A DNA stretch of 20,239 nucleotides from an uncultured Eubacteriales bacterium (GTDB lineage Bacteria; Bacillota; Clostridia; Christensenellales; Borkfalkiaceae). Made by a program: the position numbers and the translations under genes. Below, piece by piece: positions 6,827 to 14,579 of this stretch (its first letter is position 1; every line of letters begins with the position of its first letter). The notes under the pieces were generated by a model. That model had not been told where the DNA came from. It saw only the letters and a list, made by a program, of their open reading frames with translations, and made no database searches. The stretch lies in contig CACXHH010000075.1 of the NCBI GenBank assembly GCA_902767455.1, forward strand, positions 1 through 20,239, given 5' to 3'.

Positions 6827-7503
6827 GATATTTCACCCGGAAGCTCTGTTTTGAAAGTCGTGAACTTCTCTTTTGCCTTCTGAAAATACACTTTGCCCGT
6901 GCCGTCAACGGTCATAACGTCTATCTGTTTCAGCGTTTTTACCCCGTTTTTAGCCATTACTTCTTTTAAAAATCCGTCGTTAAGTCCGCTTAATTCAAAG
7001 TTGTTTTTCTTCAACTTTCCTTCTTCTACGAGAAGCAGCGGAAGGTATTTATTTTCTTTTTCTTCATCCTTCAAAACGGTAAGTTTTCCGTTTGACTCGT
7101 ATATCGCGTAATACACCGAATCGAGCGAATAATTGCCTGTTCCGCGAAGCGACTCGATAAGGTCGTCAACTCCCATGTTGTTGCGTTTGAGCTCGGCGAT
7201 ATCCACTCCGTTCTTGTTGATGACGACCGACGGCTTTCCGCACGCGGCGTGACGGACAAGATCGCTTTTCATGCTCAGAAGCGTCAGCAGTTGGTGCATT
7301 ATGAACACGGCAAGCACGGACACCACGCCGTATATGAGCGGAATTGAAACGTCCGACATAGGTATACACGCAAGCTCGGCTATAAGCAGTGTTATGATAA
7401 ACTCGAAAGGCTGCATTTCTCCTATCTGCCGTTTACCCATAAGCCGCATAACGATTATCAACGTAACGAGCAGTACCGCCGCTCTGAAAAATATAATACT
7501 CAT
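6820..7503 (-). CDS. DUF421 (YetF/YcaP-like) membrane protein
   Basis: The 227-residue product has three hydrophobic helices at about 3-22, 33-50 and 54-78, with RLMGKRQIGEMQPFEF between the first two, the hallmark of the DUF421 family. A cytoplasmic C-terminal part follows, containing PSVVINKNGVDIAELKRNNM, with the usual pattern of two small alpha/beta repeats. YetF-type proteins are common in spore-formers and several are linked to spore envelopes; the biochemical role is unknown. The gene starts at ATG 7503 without a visible Shine-Dalgarno sequence and ends in TAA that overlaps the GTG of the DUF4363 gene. The pair forms a two-gene operon divergent from comM. Confidence 0.88.
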   Translation of the reverse strand: MSIIFFRAAVLLVTLIIVMRLMGKRQIGEMQPFEFIITLLIAELACIPMSDVSIPLIYGVVSVLAVFIMHQLLTLLSMKSDLVRHAACGKPSVVINKNGVDIAELKRNNMGVDDLIESLRGTGNYSLDSVYYAIYESNGKLTVLKDEEKENKYLPLLLVEEGKLKKNNFELSGLNDGFLKEVMAKNGVKTLKQIDVMTVDGTGKVYFQKAKEKFTTFKTELPGEISW

Positions 7504-7563
7504 ATAAACGTAATTTGTGTAAGACGGCCCGAATTATTCGTAAGACAAAGTGGCGACGTAAAG

Positions 7564-7593
7564 ATTTTACACACAAAAAGCAAAAGGTGTCGA
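7564..7593 (-). promoter_or_regulatory. Probable promoter of the DUF421-DUF4363 operon
   Basis: Read on the minus strand, TCGACA (7593-7588) and TAAAAT (7569-7564) each match consensus at five of six positions and are 18 bases apart. The leader to the DUF421 ATG would be about 55 bases. It is divergent from the comM promoter. Confidence 0.5.
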
Positions 7594-7643
7594 TTTCTCG
7601 CGACAATATTTATATAATATTTAATGAAACGTGAAAAATTTTG

Positions 7644-7672
7644 TTTACAAATCTTTTTTTTGCTATTATAAT
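7644..7672 (+). promoter_or_regulatory. Promoter of the comM-dprA-topA gene run
   Basis: TTTACA (7644-7649) and a perfect TATAAT (7667-7672) are 17 bases apart; a run of eight T fills the spacer. Transcription would start near 7679. This is the only clear promoter ahead of the genes up to hisS. Confidence 0.85.
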
Positions 7673-7711
7673 GAAAAAAGGAAAATACTCGGAAGATAAA
7701 ACGGAGCAACT

Positions 7712-9235
7712 ATGGTTTCTAAATCTAAAAGCGTCGTACTGTGCGGACTTGAAGGCATACTCGTTGAAGTCGAAGCCGATATATCGAAAGGCGAAGAAAA
7801 ATTCGATATAGTAGGGCTTCCCGACGCCGCGGTAAAAGAATCGAAAGATCGCGTCCGTTCGGCGATAAAGAACACTTCCGGGAGCTTTCCCTATACGTCG
7901 ATAACCGTCAATCTCGCTCCCGCCGACGTGAAAAAGGAAGGCGCATATCTCGATCTTGCCATCGCCGTCGCCATACTTAAAGCGATAGACGGCAAACTCG
8001 TTCGCGACGTTGGCGGCACCGTTATCGTGGGCGAACTTTCACTCGAAGGGCGGCTTCGTCCGCTCGCGGGTATCCTGCCCGTTACGCTTTTTGCGATGAA
8101 GGAAGGCTTCAAGCGCGTTATTCTCCCCGCGGAAAACGCAAAGGAAGCTTCGCTCGTCAAGGGGATAGAAATAATCCCTGTCGAAACCTTGAAGCAAGTT
8201 ATCGGTTATCTTTCGGGCGAAGAGATAGAGCCTTATCCCTTTACGGAATATTATTCGCAGGCGGAAGCCGACTACCCGAACGATATGAAATACGTAAAAG
8301 GTCAGTACACCGCAAAGCGCGCTCTCGAAGTTGCCGTAAGCGGCGGACATAACCTTATAATGGTCGGCTCTCCCGGCTCGGGAAAGACCATGCTCGCAAA
8401 GTGTATTCCGTCTATAATTCCCGACATGACCTTTGACGAAGCGCTCGAAACTACGGCTATCCACTCCGTTTACGGCGCGCTCGACAAAAACGAAGGCGTG
8501 GTAAGGCGCCGTCCGTTCGTCACTCCGCACCACACCGCGACGAATATCGCGCTTATCGGCGGCGGGCAGAACGTAAAGCCGGGGCTTATAAGTCTTGCGC
8601 ACAACGGAGTTCTCTATCTTGACGAAATGCCCGAATACACCCGCCAGACGCTCGAAAGCCTTCGTCAACCGCTTGAAGACGGCGTCGTGACCGTTTCAAG
8701 GGCTAAGGGCAACGTAAGATACCCCGCCGATTTTATGCTCGTTGCGAGCATGAATCCGTGTCCTTGCGGAAACTTCGGCAGCAAAACGCTCGAATGTAAA
8801 TGTACAGATTCGCAGATACGAAAGTACCGCGCGAAGATCTCGGGACCGCTTCTCGACAGGATAGATATTCAGATACACGTCGACAACGTAGAGTACGACC
8901 AACTCGTATCTTCTTCCGAAGAAGAAAGTTCAGCCGCCGTCAGAAGGCGCGTGAACAACGCGCGCAAGATACAGCGCGAACGCTTCAAGGACGACGGTAT
9001 CACCTGCAACTCGCAGATGAGCGAGAAACACTTGCTCAAATACTGCAAACTTTCAAAAGATAACGACGAACTGCTTAAAAAATCGTTTATCGCGCTCGGA
9101 ATGTCGGCGCGCGGCAGAAGCAGGATACTTAAAGTCGCAAGAACTATCGCAGACCTTGATTATTCGGAAAATATCGAGAAAAAGCATCTTCTCGAAGCCA
9201 TCGGCTACCGAAGCATCGGGATAGAAAACCTTTAA
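7712..9235 (+). CDS. comM: ComM/YifB-family Mg-chelatase-like AAA+ ATPase
   Basis: The 507 residues match the family. Residues 1-165 form the Lon-like domain (FDIVGLPDAAVKES, VNLAPADVKKEGAYLDL, IVGELSLEGRLRPLAG). The AAA+ module has Walker A GSPGSGKT (219-226), Walker B LYLDE (301-305) and the loop MNPCPCGNFGS at 347-357 with nearby cysteines (ECKC). LLDRIDI (380-386) and a C-terminal helical Mg-chelatase domain follow. In Gram-negative bacteria ComM is a helicase that extends heteroduplex during natural transformation; in Firmicutes its role is less clear. It starts at ATG 7712 with GGAG six bases upstream. dprA, another transformation gene, follows after 13 bases, which supports a shared role in handling incoming DNA. 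Confidence 0.93.
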   Translation: MVSKSKSVVLCGLEGILVEVEADISKGEEKFDIVGLPDAAVKESKDRVRSAIKNTSGSFPYTSITVNLAPADVKKEGAYLDLAIAVAILKAIDGKLVRDVGGTVIVGELSLEGRLRPLAGILPVTLFAMKEGFKRVILPAENAKEASLVKGIEIIPVETLKQVIGYLSGEEIEPYPFTEYYSQAEADYPNDMKYVKGQYTAKRALEVAVSGGHNLIMVGSPGSGKTMLAKCIPSIIPDMTFDEALETTAIHSVYGALDKNEGVVRRRPFVTPHHTATNIALIGGGQNVKPGLISLAHNGVLYLDEMPEYTRQTLESLRQPLEDGVVTVSRAKGNVRYPADFMLVASMNPCPCGNFGSKTLECKCTDSQIRKYRAKISGPLLDRIDIQIHVDNVEYDQLVSSSEEESSAAVRRRVNNARKIQRERFKDDGITCNSQMSEKHLLKYCKLSKDNDELLKKSFIALGMSARGRSRILKVARTIADLDYSENIEKKHLLEAIGYRSIGIENL

Positions 9236-9248
9236 AATTACGTCAGAT

Positions 9249-10322
9249 ATGAAGTATACAGCCGACGAACTTGCCGTTATCGCGCTCGATAGTATTCTCG
9301 GGCTCGAGTACAAGCATAAAATGAAAATTCTCGAAGCCGTGAAAAGACCTTCCGATCTTTTAAACGGCGCGACGGACGTCGTTTTCGACGTGCTTGACGA
9401 CTCGAAAGCCCGCACCGTCGCAAACGCTTTCGGTAAGGATTATACCGATTACGTCGTCGAAAAGCTCGAAAAGCGCGCGACGAAGGCGATAACCTGTTAT
9501 TCCGAAGGCTATCCCGACGAATTTGAGAACTGTTATCTTCCGCCGATATGCGTTTACTGTAACGGAAACGTAAATTTGCTGTACGAAGAGCATAAGTTTT
9601 CTATAGTCGGTTCGAGAAAGAGCCCGACGGATATCTCCGCGATTACGACCGAATACGCCTCGGCTCTTGCCGAAGCGGGCGCGTGCGTCGTTACGGGAAG
9701 CGCAGGCGGCGGCGATACCGCGGCTATAAAGGGCGCTCTTCCTACGGGGAAAGTCGTTTCGATACTTGCCGGCGGAATAAACAAGGTTTATCCCGAATAC
9801 AACAAGCGTCTTATCGAAAGCGTCGAAAAAGACGCGCTCGTGATTTCCGAGCAACCGCCCGATTACGAAGTTAAGCCGTGGCTGTTTCCTATGCGTAACA
9901 GGCTCATAGCCGCACTCGGGAAAGGCGTTTTGATTACGAGCGGCAAATACGACGGCGGCGCAAGGCACACGGCAGCTTTCGCACTCGACCAGGGAAAGGA
10001 AGTTTTCGCTTTTCCTTATCCGCCGAAGGCGACGTACGGTCAGCTTTGCAATTCGCTCATCAAAACGAGCGGCGCGGCGCTTTGCGACGACGTGAACGAT
10101 ATTTTAAGCTTTCTCGGGCTCAATTCCGAAAAGGGTAAACCCGAACTTACGGACGAAACGGAAAAAAGAGTTTACGAACTCATAAAAGAAGGCGTTGACA
10201 ACGCCGATATTATTCTGAAAGAACTTTCAATGAAGTCCTTCGAGCTTGCGCCCGTTTTAACGTCACTCGAGCTTCAAGGGTATATCGCAAAGGACGCGGG
10301 CAATAATTATAAGGCTATTTAA
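9249..10322 (+). CDS. dprA: DprA-like DNA-processing protein, divergent in its core motifs
   Basis: DprA loads RecA on single-stranded DNA during transformation. The 357 residues show the expected order: an N-terminal helical region (1-80), a Rossmann-like domain from FSIVGSRKSP (117-126) to about 290, and a C-terminal winged-helix-like domain (300-357, ending LELQGYIAKDAGNNYKAI). FPMRNRLIAALGKGVLIT (213-230) is the clearest DprA signature. Several core motifs differ: GSAGGGDTAAI (150-160) replaces the usual GLARGIDxxAH, GGARHTA (236-242) replaces SGSLxTA, and FPYPP replaces VPG. It may be a divergent orthologue or a related Rossmann protein; its place between comM and topA supports DprA. There is no real Shine-Dalgarno sequence before ATG 9249, so translation probably depends on comM. 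Confidence 0.85.
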   Translation: MKYTADELAVIALDSILGLEYKHKMKILEAVKRPSDLLNGATDVVFDVLDDSKARTVANAFGKDYTDYVVEKLEKRATKAITCYSEGYPDEFENCYLPPICVYCNGNVNLLYEEHKFSIVGSRKSPTDISAITTEYASALAEAGACVVTGSAGGGDTAAIKGALPTGKVVSILAGGINKVYPEYNKRLIESVEKDALVISEQPPDYEVKPWLFPMRNRLIAALGKGVLITSGKYDGGARHTAAFALDQGKEVFAFPYPPKATYGQLCNSLIKTSGAALCDDVNDILSFLGLNSEKGKPELTDETEKRVYELIKEGVDNADIILKELSMKSFELAPVLTSLELQGYIAKDAGNNYKAI

Positions 10323-10415
10323 AACTGTGAAAACGCCGCTTTTTACCTTTAAACGTATTTAGTCGTAAGAAGCGCAAAACTCATACATAAAATTATTACG
10401 GGAGTTATCATTTAT

Positions 10416-12722
10416 ATGAAACTGATCATTGTTGAGTCGCCGTCAAAGGCGAAAACGATAGAAAAATATCTCGGCGGCGAGTACAAAGTGGAAGCGAGCG
10501 GCGGGCACGTTCGCGACCTGCCCGAAAAAAGACTCGGCGTAAACGTGGCGGGTAACTTCGAGCCTAACTACGTCATTACGCCAAACAAGAAAGATACTAT
10601 CAAAAAGCTTTCCGATCTCAGCCGTAAAGCCGAAAAGATATATCTCGCGACCGACCCGGACAGGGAAGGGGAAGCGATCTCGTGGCACTTGCAGGAAGTT
10701 CTCGATTTAAAAGGCCGTTCGAGAAGAATAGAATTCAACGAAATAAGCGAACGCGCCGTAAGAAACGCGCTCGCGCACCCGCGCGATATCAATTATAATC
10801 TCGTCGATTCGCAGCAGGCGCGCCGAGTTCTCGACAGGCTCGTCGGCTATAAATTAAGCCCGTTTTTGTGTAAGAAGATCAAAGAAGGTCTTTCGGCGGG
10901 CAGAGTTCAATCCGTAGCTCTCAGAATAATCGTCGACAAGGAAAGAGAGATAAAGGCTTTCGTTCCGAAGGAATACTGGAATCTTTACGGCGAATTCGCC
11001 GAAGGCAAGCAAAAGTTCAAAGCCCTTCTCGTAGAGAAGAAGAACAAAAAATACAAACCTTCCGACGCCGCCGAAGCCGAAAAGGTCTTAGACGACCTTA
11101 AAAACGGTTCTAACGTCGTGTCGGAAGTCAAGAAAACGACCGTAAAAACGCACGCTTTGCCGCCGTTTACCACCAGTACGCTCCAACAGGACGCTTCAAA
11201 CAAGCTCGGGCTTTCTTCTCCGCAGGTAATGTCCATCGCGCAGTATCTTTACGAAGGCGTGGACACCCCCGAAGGCCACAGGGCTTTCGTAACGTATATA
11301 AGAACGGACTCGGTACGCGTTTCCAAGGAAGCTCAAGCCGAGTGTCTGCGCTTCATCAATGAGAAATTCGGTCCCGAATACGTTCCCGAAAAGCCCAACG
11401 TCTATCGCTCGAAGAAGTCTGCGCAGGACGCGCACGAAGCGATCAGACCTATCGACTTGTCGCTTACGCCCGCGCTTGCCAAAAAGCTTCTCGACAAGAA
11501 GCAGTTCGGCGTTTATAAACTCATTTACGACAGATTCGTCGCGTCGCAGATGGCTGACGCCGAATACGACACCGTAAGCGTTTCCGTTTCCAACGGCGAT
11601 TACGTTTTCAAGGCGAGCGGCAGAACGCCTAAATTCAAAGGTTTTACCGCCGTTTACGACGATTATATCAAGCCCGCCGACGAGGACGAAGTCGTCGAAA
11701 GCACGCTTCCCGCGCTCGAAAAGGGCGAAGTTCTGACGGCTTTGAGCTTCAACAAGGAGCAGAAGTTCACCAAACCTCCCGTTCGCTTTACCGACGCAAC
11801 GCTCGTTAAGGCGATGGAAGACAAAGGCATCGGCAGACCTTCGACGTATTCCACGATAATTTCCGTTCTCACAAAGCGTAAATATACCGTAAAGGAAGGC
11901 AGATATATTATTCCTACCGAAATAGCTTTCGCCATGACCGACGTTCTCGTCAAATACTTCGCCGATATTATGGACGTTTCCTTCACGGCTAATATGGAAG
12001 ATAAGCTCGACGATATCGAGAACGGCGGAAAGGACTGGCACAAACTCATAGCCGAGTTTTATCCGCCGTTTGCCGAACAGCTCGTCAAAGCTTCTACCGA
12101 CGGCGACGAAGTTACCGACGTCGTCTGCGAAAAGTGCGGCGCCCCGATGGTACGCAAAAACGGAAGGTACGGAACTTTCCTTGCCTGCTCGAACTATCCG
12201 CAGTGCTCGAACATAAAGTCGGAAAACGTTGAAGAATCTGACGTCGTTTGCGAAAAGTGCGGCGCGAAAATGATCTATAAAATGGGCAAATACGGCAAAT
12301 TCCTTGCCTGCCCGAACTACCCGAAGTGTTCCAACATCAAGGCTATCAACGAAGAAAAGACGACCGAAAAATGCGAAAAGTGCGGCGGCGTGATGGTTTT
12401 GAAACAGGGTAAATTCGGAAAATATATGCAGTGTGAAAACTGTAAAAACACCAAGAGCCTTACCGAAAAGGCGGGCGTTTGCCCCATCTGCCATAAACCT
12501 ACGCAGAAGATGACTTCAAAGACGGGCAAACAGTTCTACGGCTGTTCCAACTACCCGACGTGTAAGTTTATGAGCTGGGATATGCCGCTCGACGAATATT
12601 GCCCCGATTGCGGTAAGTATCTCGTTCTTGCCAAAGACGGAAAGACCAAGAAGTGTTCCGATAAGGAATGCGGTTACGTCTTAAAGCCCGCAAAGGCGGA
12701 AAAATCCACGAAAAAACAATAA
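10416..12722 (+). CDS. topA: DNA topoisomerase I (type IA)
   Basis: TopA relaxes negatively supercoiled DNA by passing one strand through a transient break. The 768 residues start with the TOPRIM domain (IIVESPSKAKTIEKYLG; Glu7) and continue with ATDPDREGEAI, carrying the metal-binding D80 and D82. The catalytic tyrosine is Y294 in VTYIRTDS, and GRPSTYSTIISVL (473-485) is intact. The C-terminal part carries five four-cysteine zinc ribbons, starting near C571, C612, C653, C689 and C729, followed by a basic tail. It has a GGGAG ribosome site 11 bases before ATG 10416. Ahead of it is a TAAAAT hexamer (10388) with no good -35, so it is probably read from the comM promoter across a 93-base gap. 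trmFO follows after seven bases. Confidence 0.98.
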   Translation: MKLIIVESPSKAKTIEKYLGGEYKVEASGGHVRDLPEKRLGVNVAGNFEPNYVITPNKKDTIKKLSDLSRKAEKIYLATDPDREGEAISWHLQEVLDLKGRSRRIEFNEISERAVRNALAHPRDINYNLVDSQQARRVLDRLVGYKLSPFLCKKIKEGLSAGRVQSVALRIIVDKEREIKAFVPKEYWNLYGEFAEGKQKFKALLVEKKNKKYKPSDAAEAEKVLDDLKNGSNVVSEVKKTTVKTHALPPFTTSTLQQDASNKLGLSSPQVMSIAQYLYEGVDTPEGHRAFVTYIRTDSVRVSKEAQAECLRFINEKFGPEYVPEKPNVYRSKKSAQDAHEAIRPIDLSLTPALAKKLLDKKQFGVYKLIYDRFVASQMADAEYDTVSVSVSNGDYVFKASGRTPKFKGFTAVYDDYIKPADEDEVVESTLPALEKGEVLTALSFNKEQKFTKPPVRFTDATLVKAMEDKGIGRPSTYSTIISVLTKRKYTVKEGRYIIPTEIAFAMTDVLVKYFADIMDVSFTANMEDKLDDIENGGKDWHKLIAEFYPPFAEQLVKASTDGDEVTDVVCEKCGAPMVRKNGRYGTFLACSNYPQCSNIKSENVEESDVVCEKCGAKMIYKMGKYGKFLACPNYPKCSNIKAINEEKTTEKCEKCGGVMVLKQGKFGKYMQCENCKNTKSLTEKAGVCPICHKPTQKMTSKTGKQFYGCSNYPTCKFMSWDMPLDEYCPDCGKYLVLAKDGKTKKCSDKECGYVLKPAKAEKSTKKQ

Positions 12723-12729
12723 TTTTACT

Positions 12730-14040
12730 ATGGTTATAAATATCATAGGCGGCGGACTTGCCGGCAGCGAAGCCTGTTACTACCTTGCCAAAAAGGGTTA
12801 CGAAGTACGGCTTTACGACATCAAGCCCGACAATTTTACGCCCGCTCATTGTAATAAAAATTACGGCGAACTCGTCTGCTCGAACTCGCTTAAATCGAGC
12901 GACGTTTACGGCAACGCCTGCGGGCTGTTGAAGGAAGAACTCTTACAGCTCGGCTCCTTCGTTTTAAGAGTAGCTCTTGAAACGAAAGTTCCCGCGGGCA
13001 ACGCGCTTGCCGTCGACAGAGAGCTTTTCGCCGAAAAAATCACGCAAGGCTTAAAAAGCTTTGATAACGTGCAATTTATCTGCCGTGAAATTTCGCGGAT
13101 AGATTTTTCGGAGCCGACGATAATCGCGACGGGACCTTTGACGACGCCTGCGTTGAGTGAGTTTATCCGCGAAAATTTTTCGGACGGGCTGTATTTTTAC
13201 GACGCCGAAGCCCCTATCGTTTCCGGCGACAGCATTGACTTTTCCGAAGCCTTTATCTGCGACAGATACGGCGAAGCGGGTAGCGGCGACTACGTAAACT
13301 GCCCTATCGATAAAGAAGGTTACAAGGCGTTTTACGAAGCTCTTACCACGGCTAAACGCGCCGAGAAGCACGAATTTGAAAAGGACGTCAAAGTGTTCGA
13401 AGGCTGTATGCCCGTAGAAATTATGGCTGAACGTGGCTTCGACACTCTGCGTTTCGGACCGCTCAAACCCGCGGGGCTGACCGATCCGAGAACCGGCAGA
13501 TGGCCTTTCGCGTGCATGCAGCTCAGAAAAGAAAACGAAAGCGGAACGATGTACAATATAGTCGGATTCCAGACAAATCTGACGTGGGGCGAACAAAAAC
13601 GGGTTTTCTCGATGTTCCCCGCACTGAAAAACGCCGAATTTTTAAGATACGGCGTTATGCACAGAAACACGTATATCTACGGTCCCGCCGTTTTGGATAA
13701 AGATTTTTCCGTCAAAGCGCACCCGCTTTGTTACTTTGCGGGGCAGATAACGGGCGTCGAAGGATACGTCGAGTCGATAGGCTCTGGGCTCGTCGCCGCA
13801 ATATCGCTTGACAGAAAGCTCAAAAACTTGCCGCCGGTTGAATTTACCGACGCTACCGTCATAGGCGCACTCGGCGAATACTGTTCGAGAGAAAATTCCG
13901 ATTTTCAGCCTATGAACGCAAATTACGGAATATTACGACCTGTTGCCGAAACAAGGGATAAAAAGCTTAAAAAGAAGCTTATGGGCGAAAGGTCGCTTGC
14001 AAAAATCAAAGAAATAACGGAGATAATAAATGAGTATTGA
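12730..14040 (+). CDS. trmFO: Methylenetetrahydrofolate-tRNA-(uracil-5-)-methyltransferase TrmFO
   Basis: TrmFO makes ribothymidine at position 54 of tRNA, using FAD and methylenetetrahydrofolate instead of SAM. The 436 residues are of normal length. The dinucleotide-binding loop IIGGGLAGSEA (5-15), TPAH (37-40), GELVCSNSLKS with the active-site cysteine C50, VPAGNALAVDR (87-97), and the second functional cysteine C226 in FEGCMPVE are all present. The C-terminal half keeps MYNIVGFQTNLTWGEQKRVF (274-293) and YFAGQITGVEGYVES. The gene starts seven bases after topA with no Shine-Dalgarno sequence, so translation is probably coupled. Its last 11 bases overlap the start of hslV. Confidence 0.97.
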   Translation: MVINIIGGGLAGSEACYYLAKKGYEVRLYDIKPDNFTPAHCNKNYGELVCSNSLKSSDVYGNACGLLKEELLQLGSFVLRVALETKVPAGNALAVDRELFAEKITQGLKSFDNVQFICREISRIDFSEPTIIATGPLTTPALSEFIRENFSDGLYFYDAEAPIVSGDSIDFSEAFICDRYGEAGSGDYVNCPIDKEGYKAFYEALTTAKRAEKHEFEKDVKVFEGCMPVEIMAERGFDTLRFGPLKPAGLTDPRTGRWPFACMQLRKENESGTMYNIVGFQTNLTWGEQKRVFSMFPALKNAEFLRYGVMHRNTYIYGPAVLDKDFSVKAHPLCYFAGQITGVEGYVESIGSGLVAAISLDRKLKNLPPVEFTDATVIGALGEYCSRENSDFQPMNANYGILRPVAETRDKKLKKKLMGERSLAKIKEITEIINEY

Positions 14041-14578
14041 ATTCAAAGGCACGACCATTTGTGCCGTAAAGAAAAACGGAGTGACGGCTATCGCGGGTGA
14101 CGGTCAGGTCACTATGGGCGAAAGTATCGTCTTTAAGAACAACGCGCAGAAAGTAAGGCGCATCTACAACGGCAAAGTAATTCTCGGTTTCGCGGGTTCT
14201 GTTTCCGACGCGTTCACGCTATGCGAAAGATTCGAGGGTATGCTCAACAAGTTCTCGGGCAACCTTTTAAGGAGCGCCGTGGAGCTTGCCGAGCTTTGGA
14301 GAAACGACAAAGTCGGCAGAAGGCTCGAAGCCATGATGATAACCGCCGATAAAGATACTATGGTCATAGTTTCCGGCTCGGGCGAAGTTATCGAGCCAGA
14401 CGACGGTATCTGCGCCATCGGCAGCGGCGGAAACTACGCTCTTGCCGCGGCGCGCGCTCTCGCGCAGGAAACAGATTATACCGCCGATCAGATAGCCGAA
14501 AAAGCTTTGAAAATAGCAAGTCAGATATGCGTTTTCACAAACGACAATATCCGCGTCGAAACTGTAAAGGAGGACTAA
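14030..14578 (+). CDS. hslV: ATP-dependent protease subunit HslV (ClpQ/CodW)
   Basis: HslV is the proteasome-like peptidase ring that works with the HslU unfoldase. The 182 residues match the family: GTTICAVKKNG (7-17), IAGDGQVTMGE, KVRRIYNGKVILGFAGSVSDAFTL, AVELAELWR and the conserved AIGSGGNYALAAARAL. In most HslV the threonine right after Met1 is the nucleophile; here the matching TT is at residues 8-9, after a short MSIEFKG extension. This is the layout of Bacillus subtilis CodW, which is reported to use an N-terminal serine, and Ser2 is present here. ATG 14030 has GGAG ten bases upstream and overlaps the trmFO end. The next gene, hslU, starts one base after the stop. Confidence 0.96.
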   Translation: MSIEFKGTTICAVKKNGVTAIAGDGQVTMGESIVFKNNAQKVRRIYNGKVILGFAGSVSDAFTLCERFEGMLNKFSGNLLRSAVELAELWRNDKVGRRLEAMMITADKDTMVIVSGSGEVIEPDDGICAIGSGGNYALAAARALAQETDYTADQIAEKALKIASQICVFTNDNIRVETVKED

Positions 14579-14579
14579 T

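Noticed and set aside
10323..10415. Separate promoter for topA
   Set aside because: A TAAAAT hexamer is present at 10388 but no acceptable -35 lies 16-18 bases upstream, so I do not list it as a feature.
11196..12494. Open reading frame of 432 codons antisense to topA
   Set aside because: It lies wholly opposite a certain gene, has no family motif, and is explained by the codon bias of topA, which leaves few stops on the other strand.
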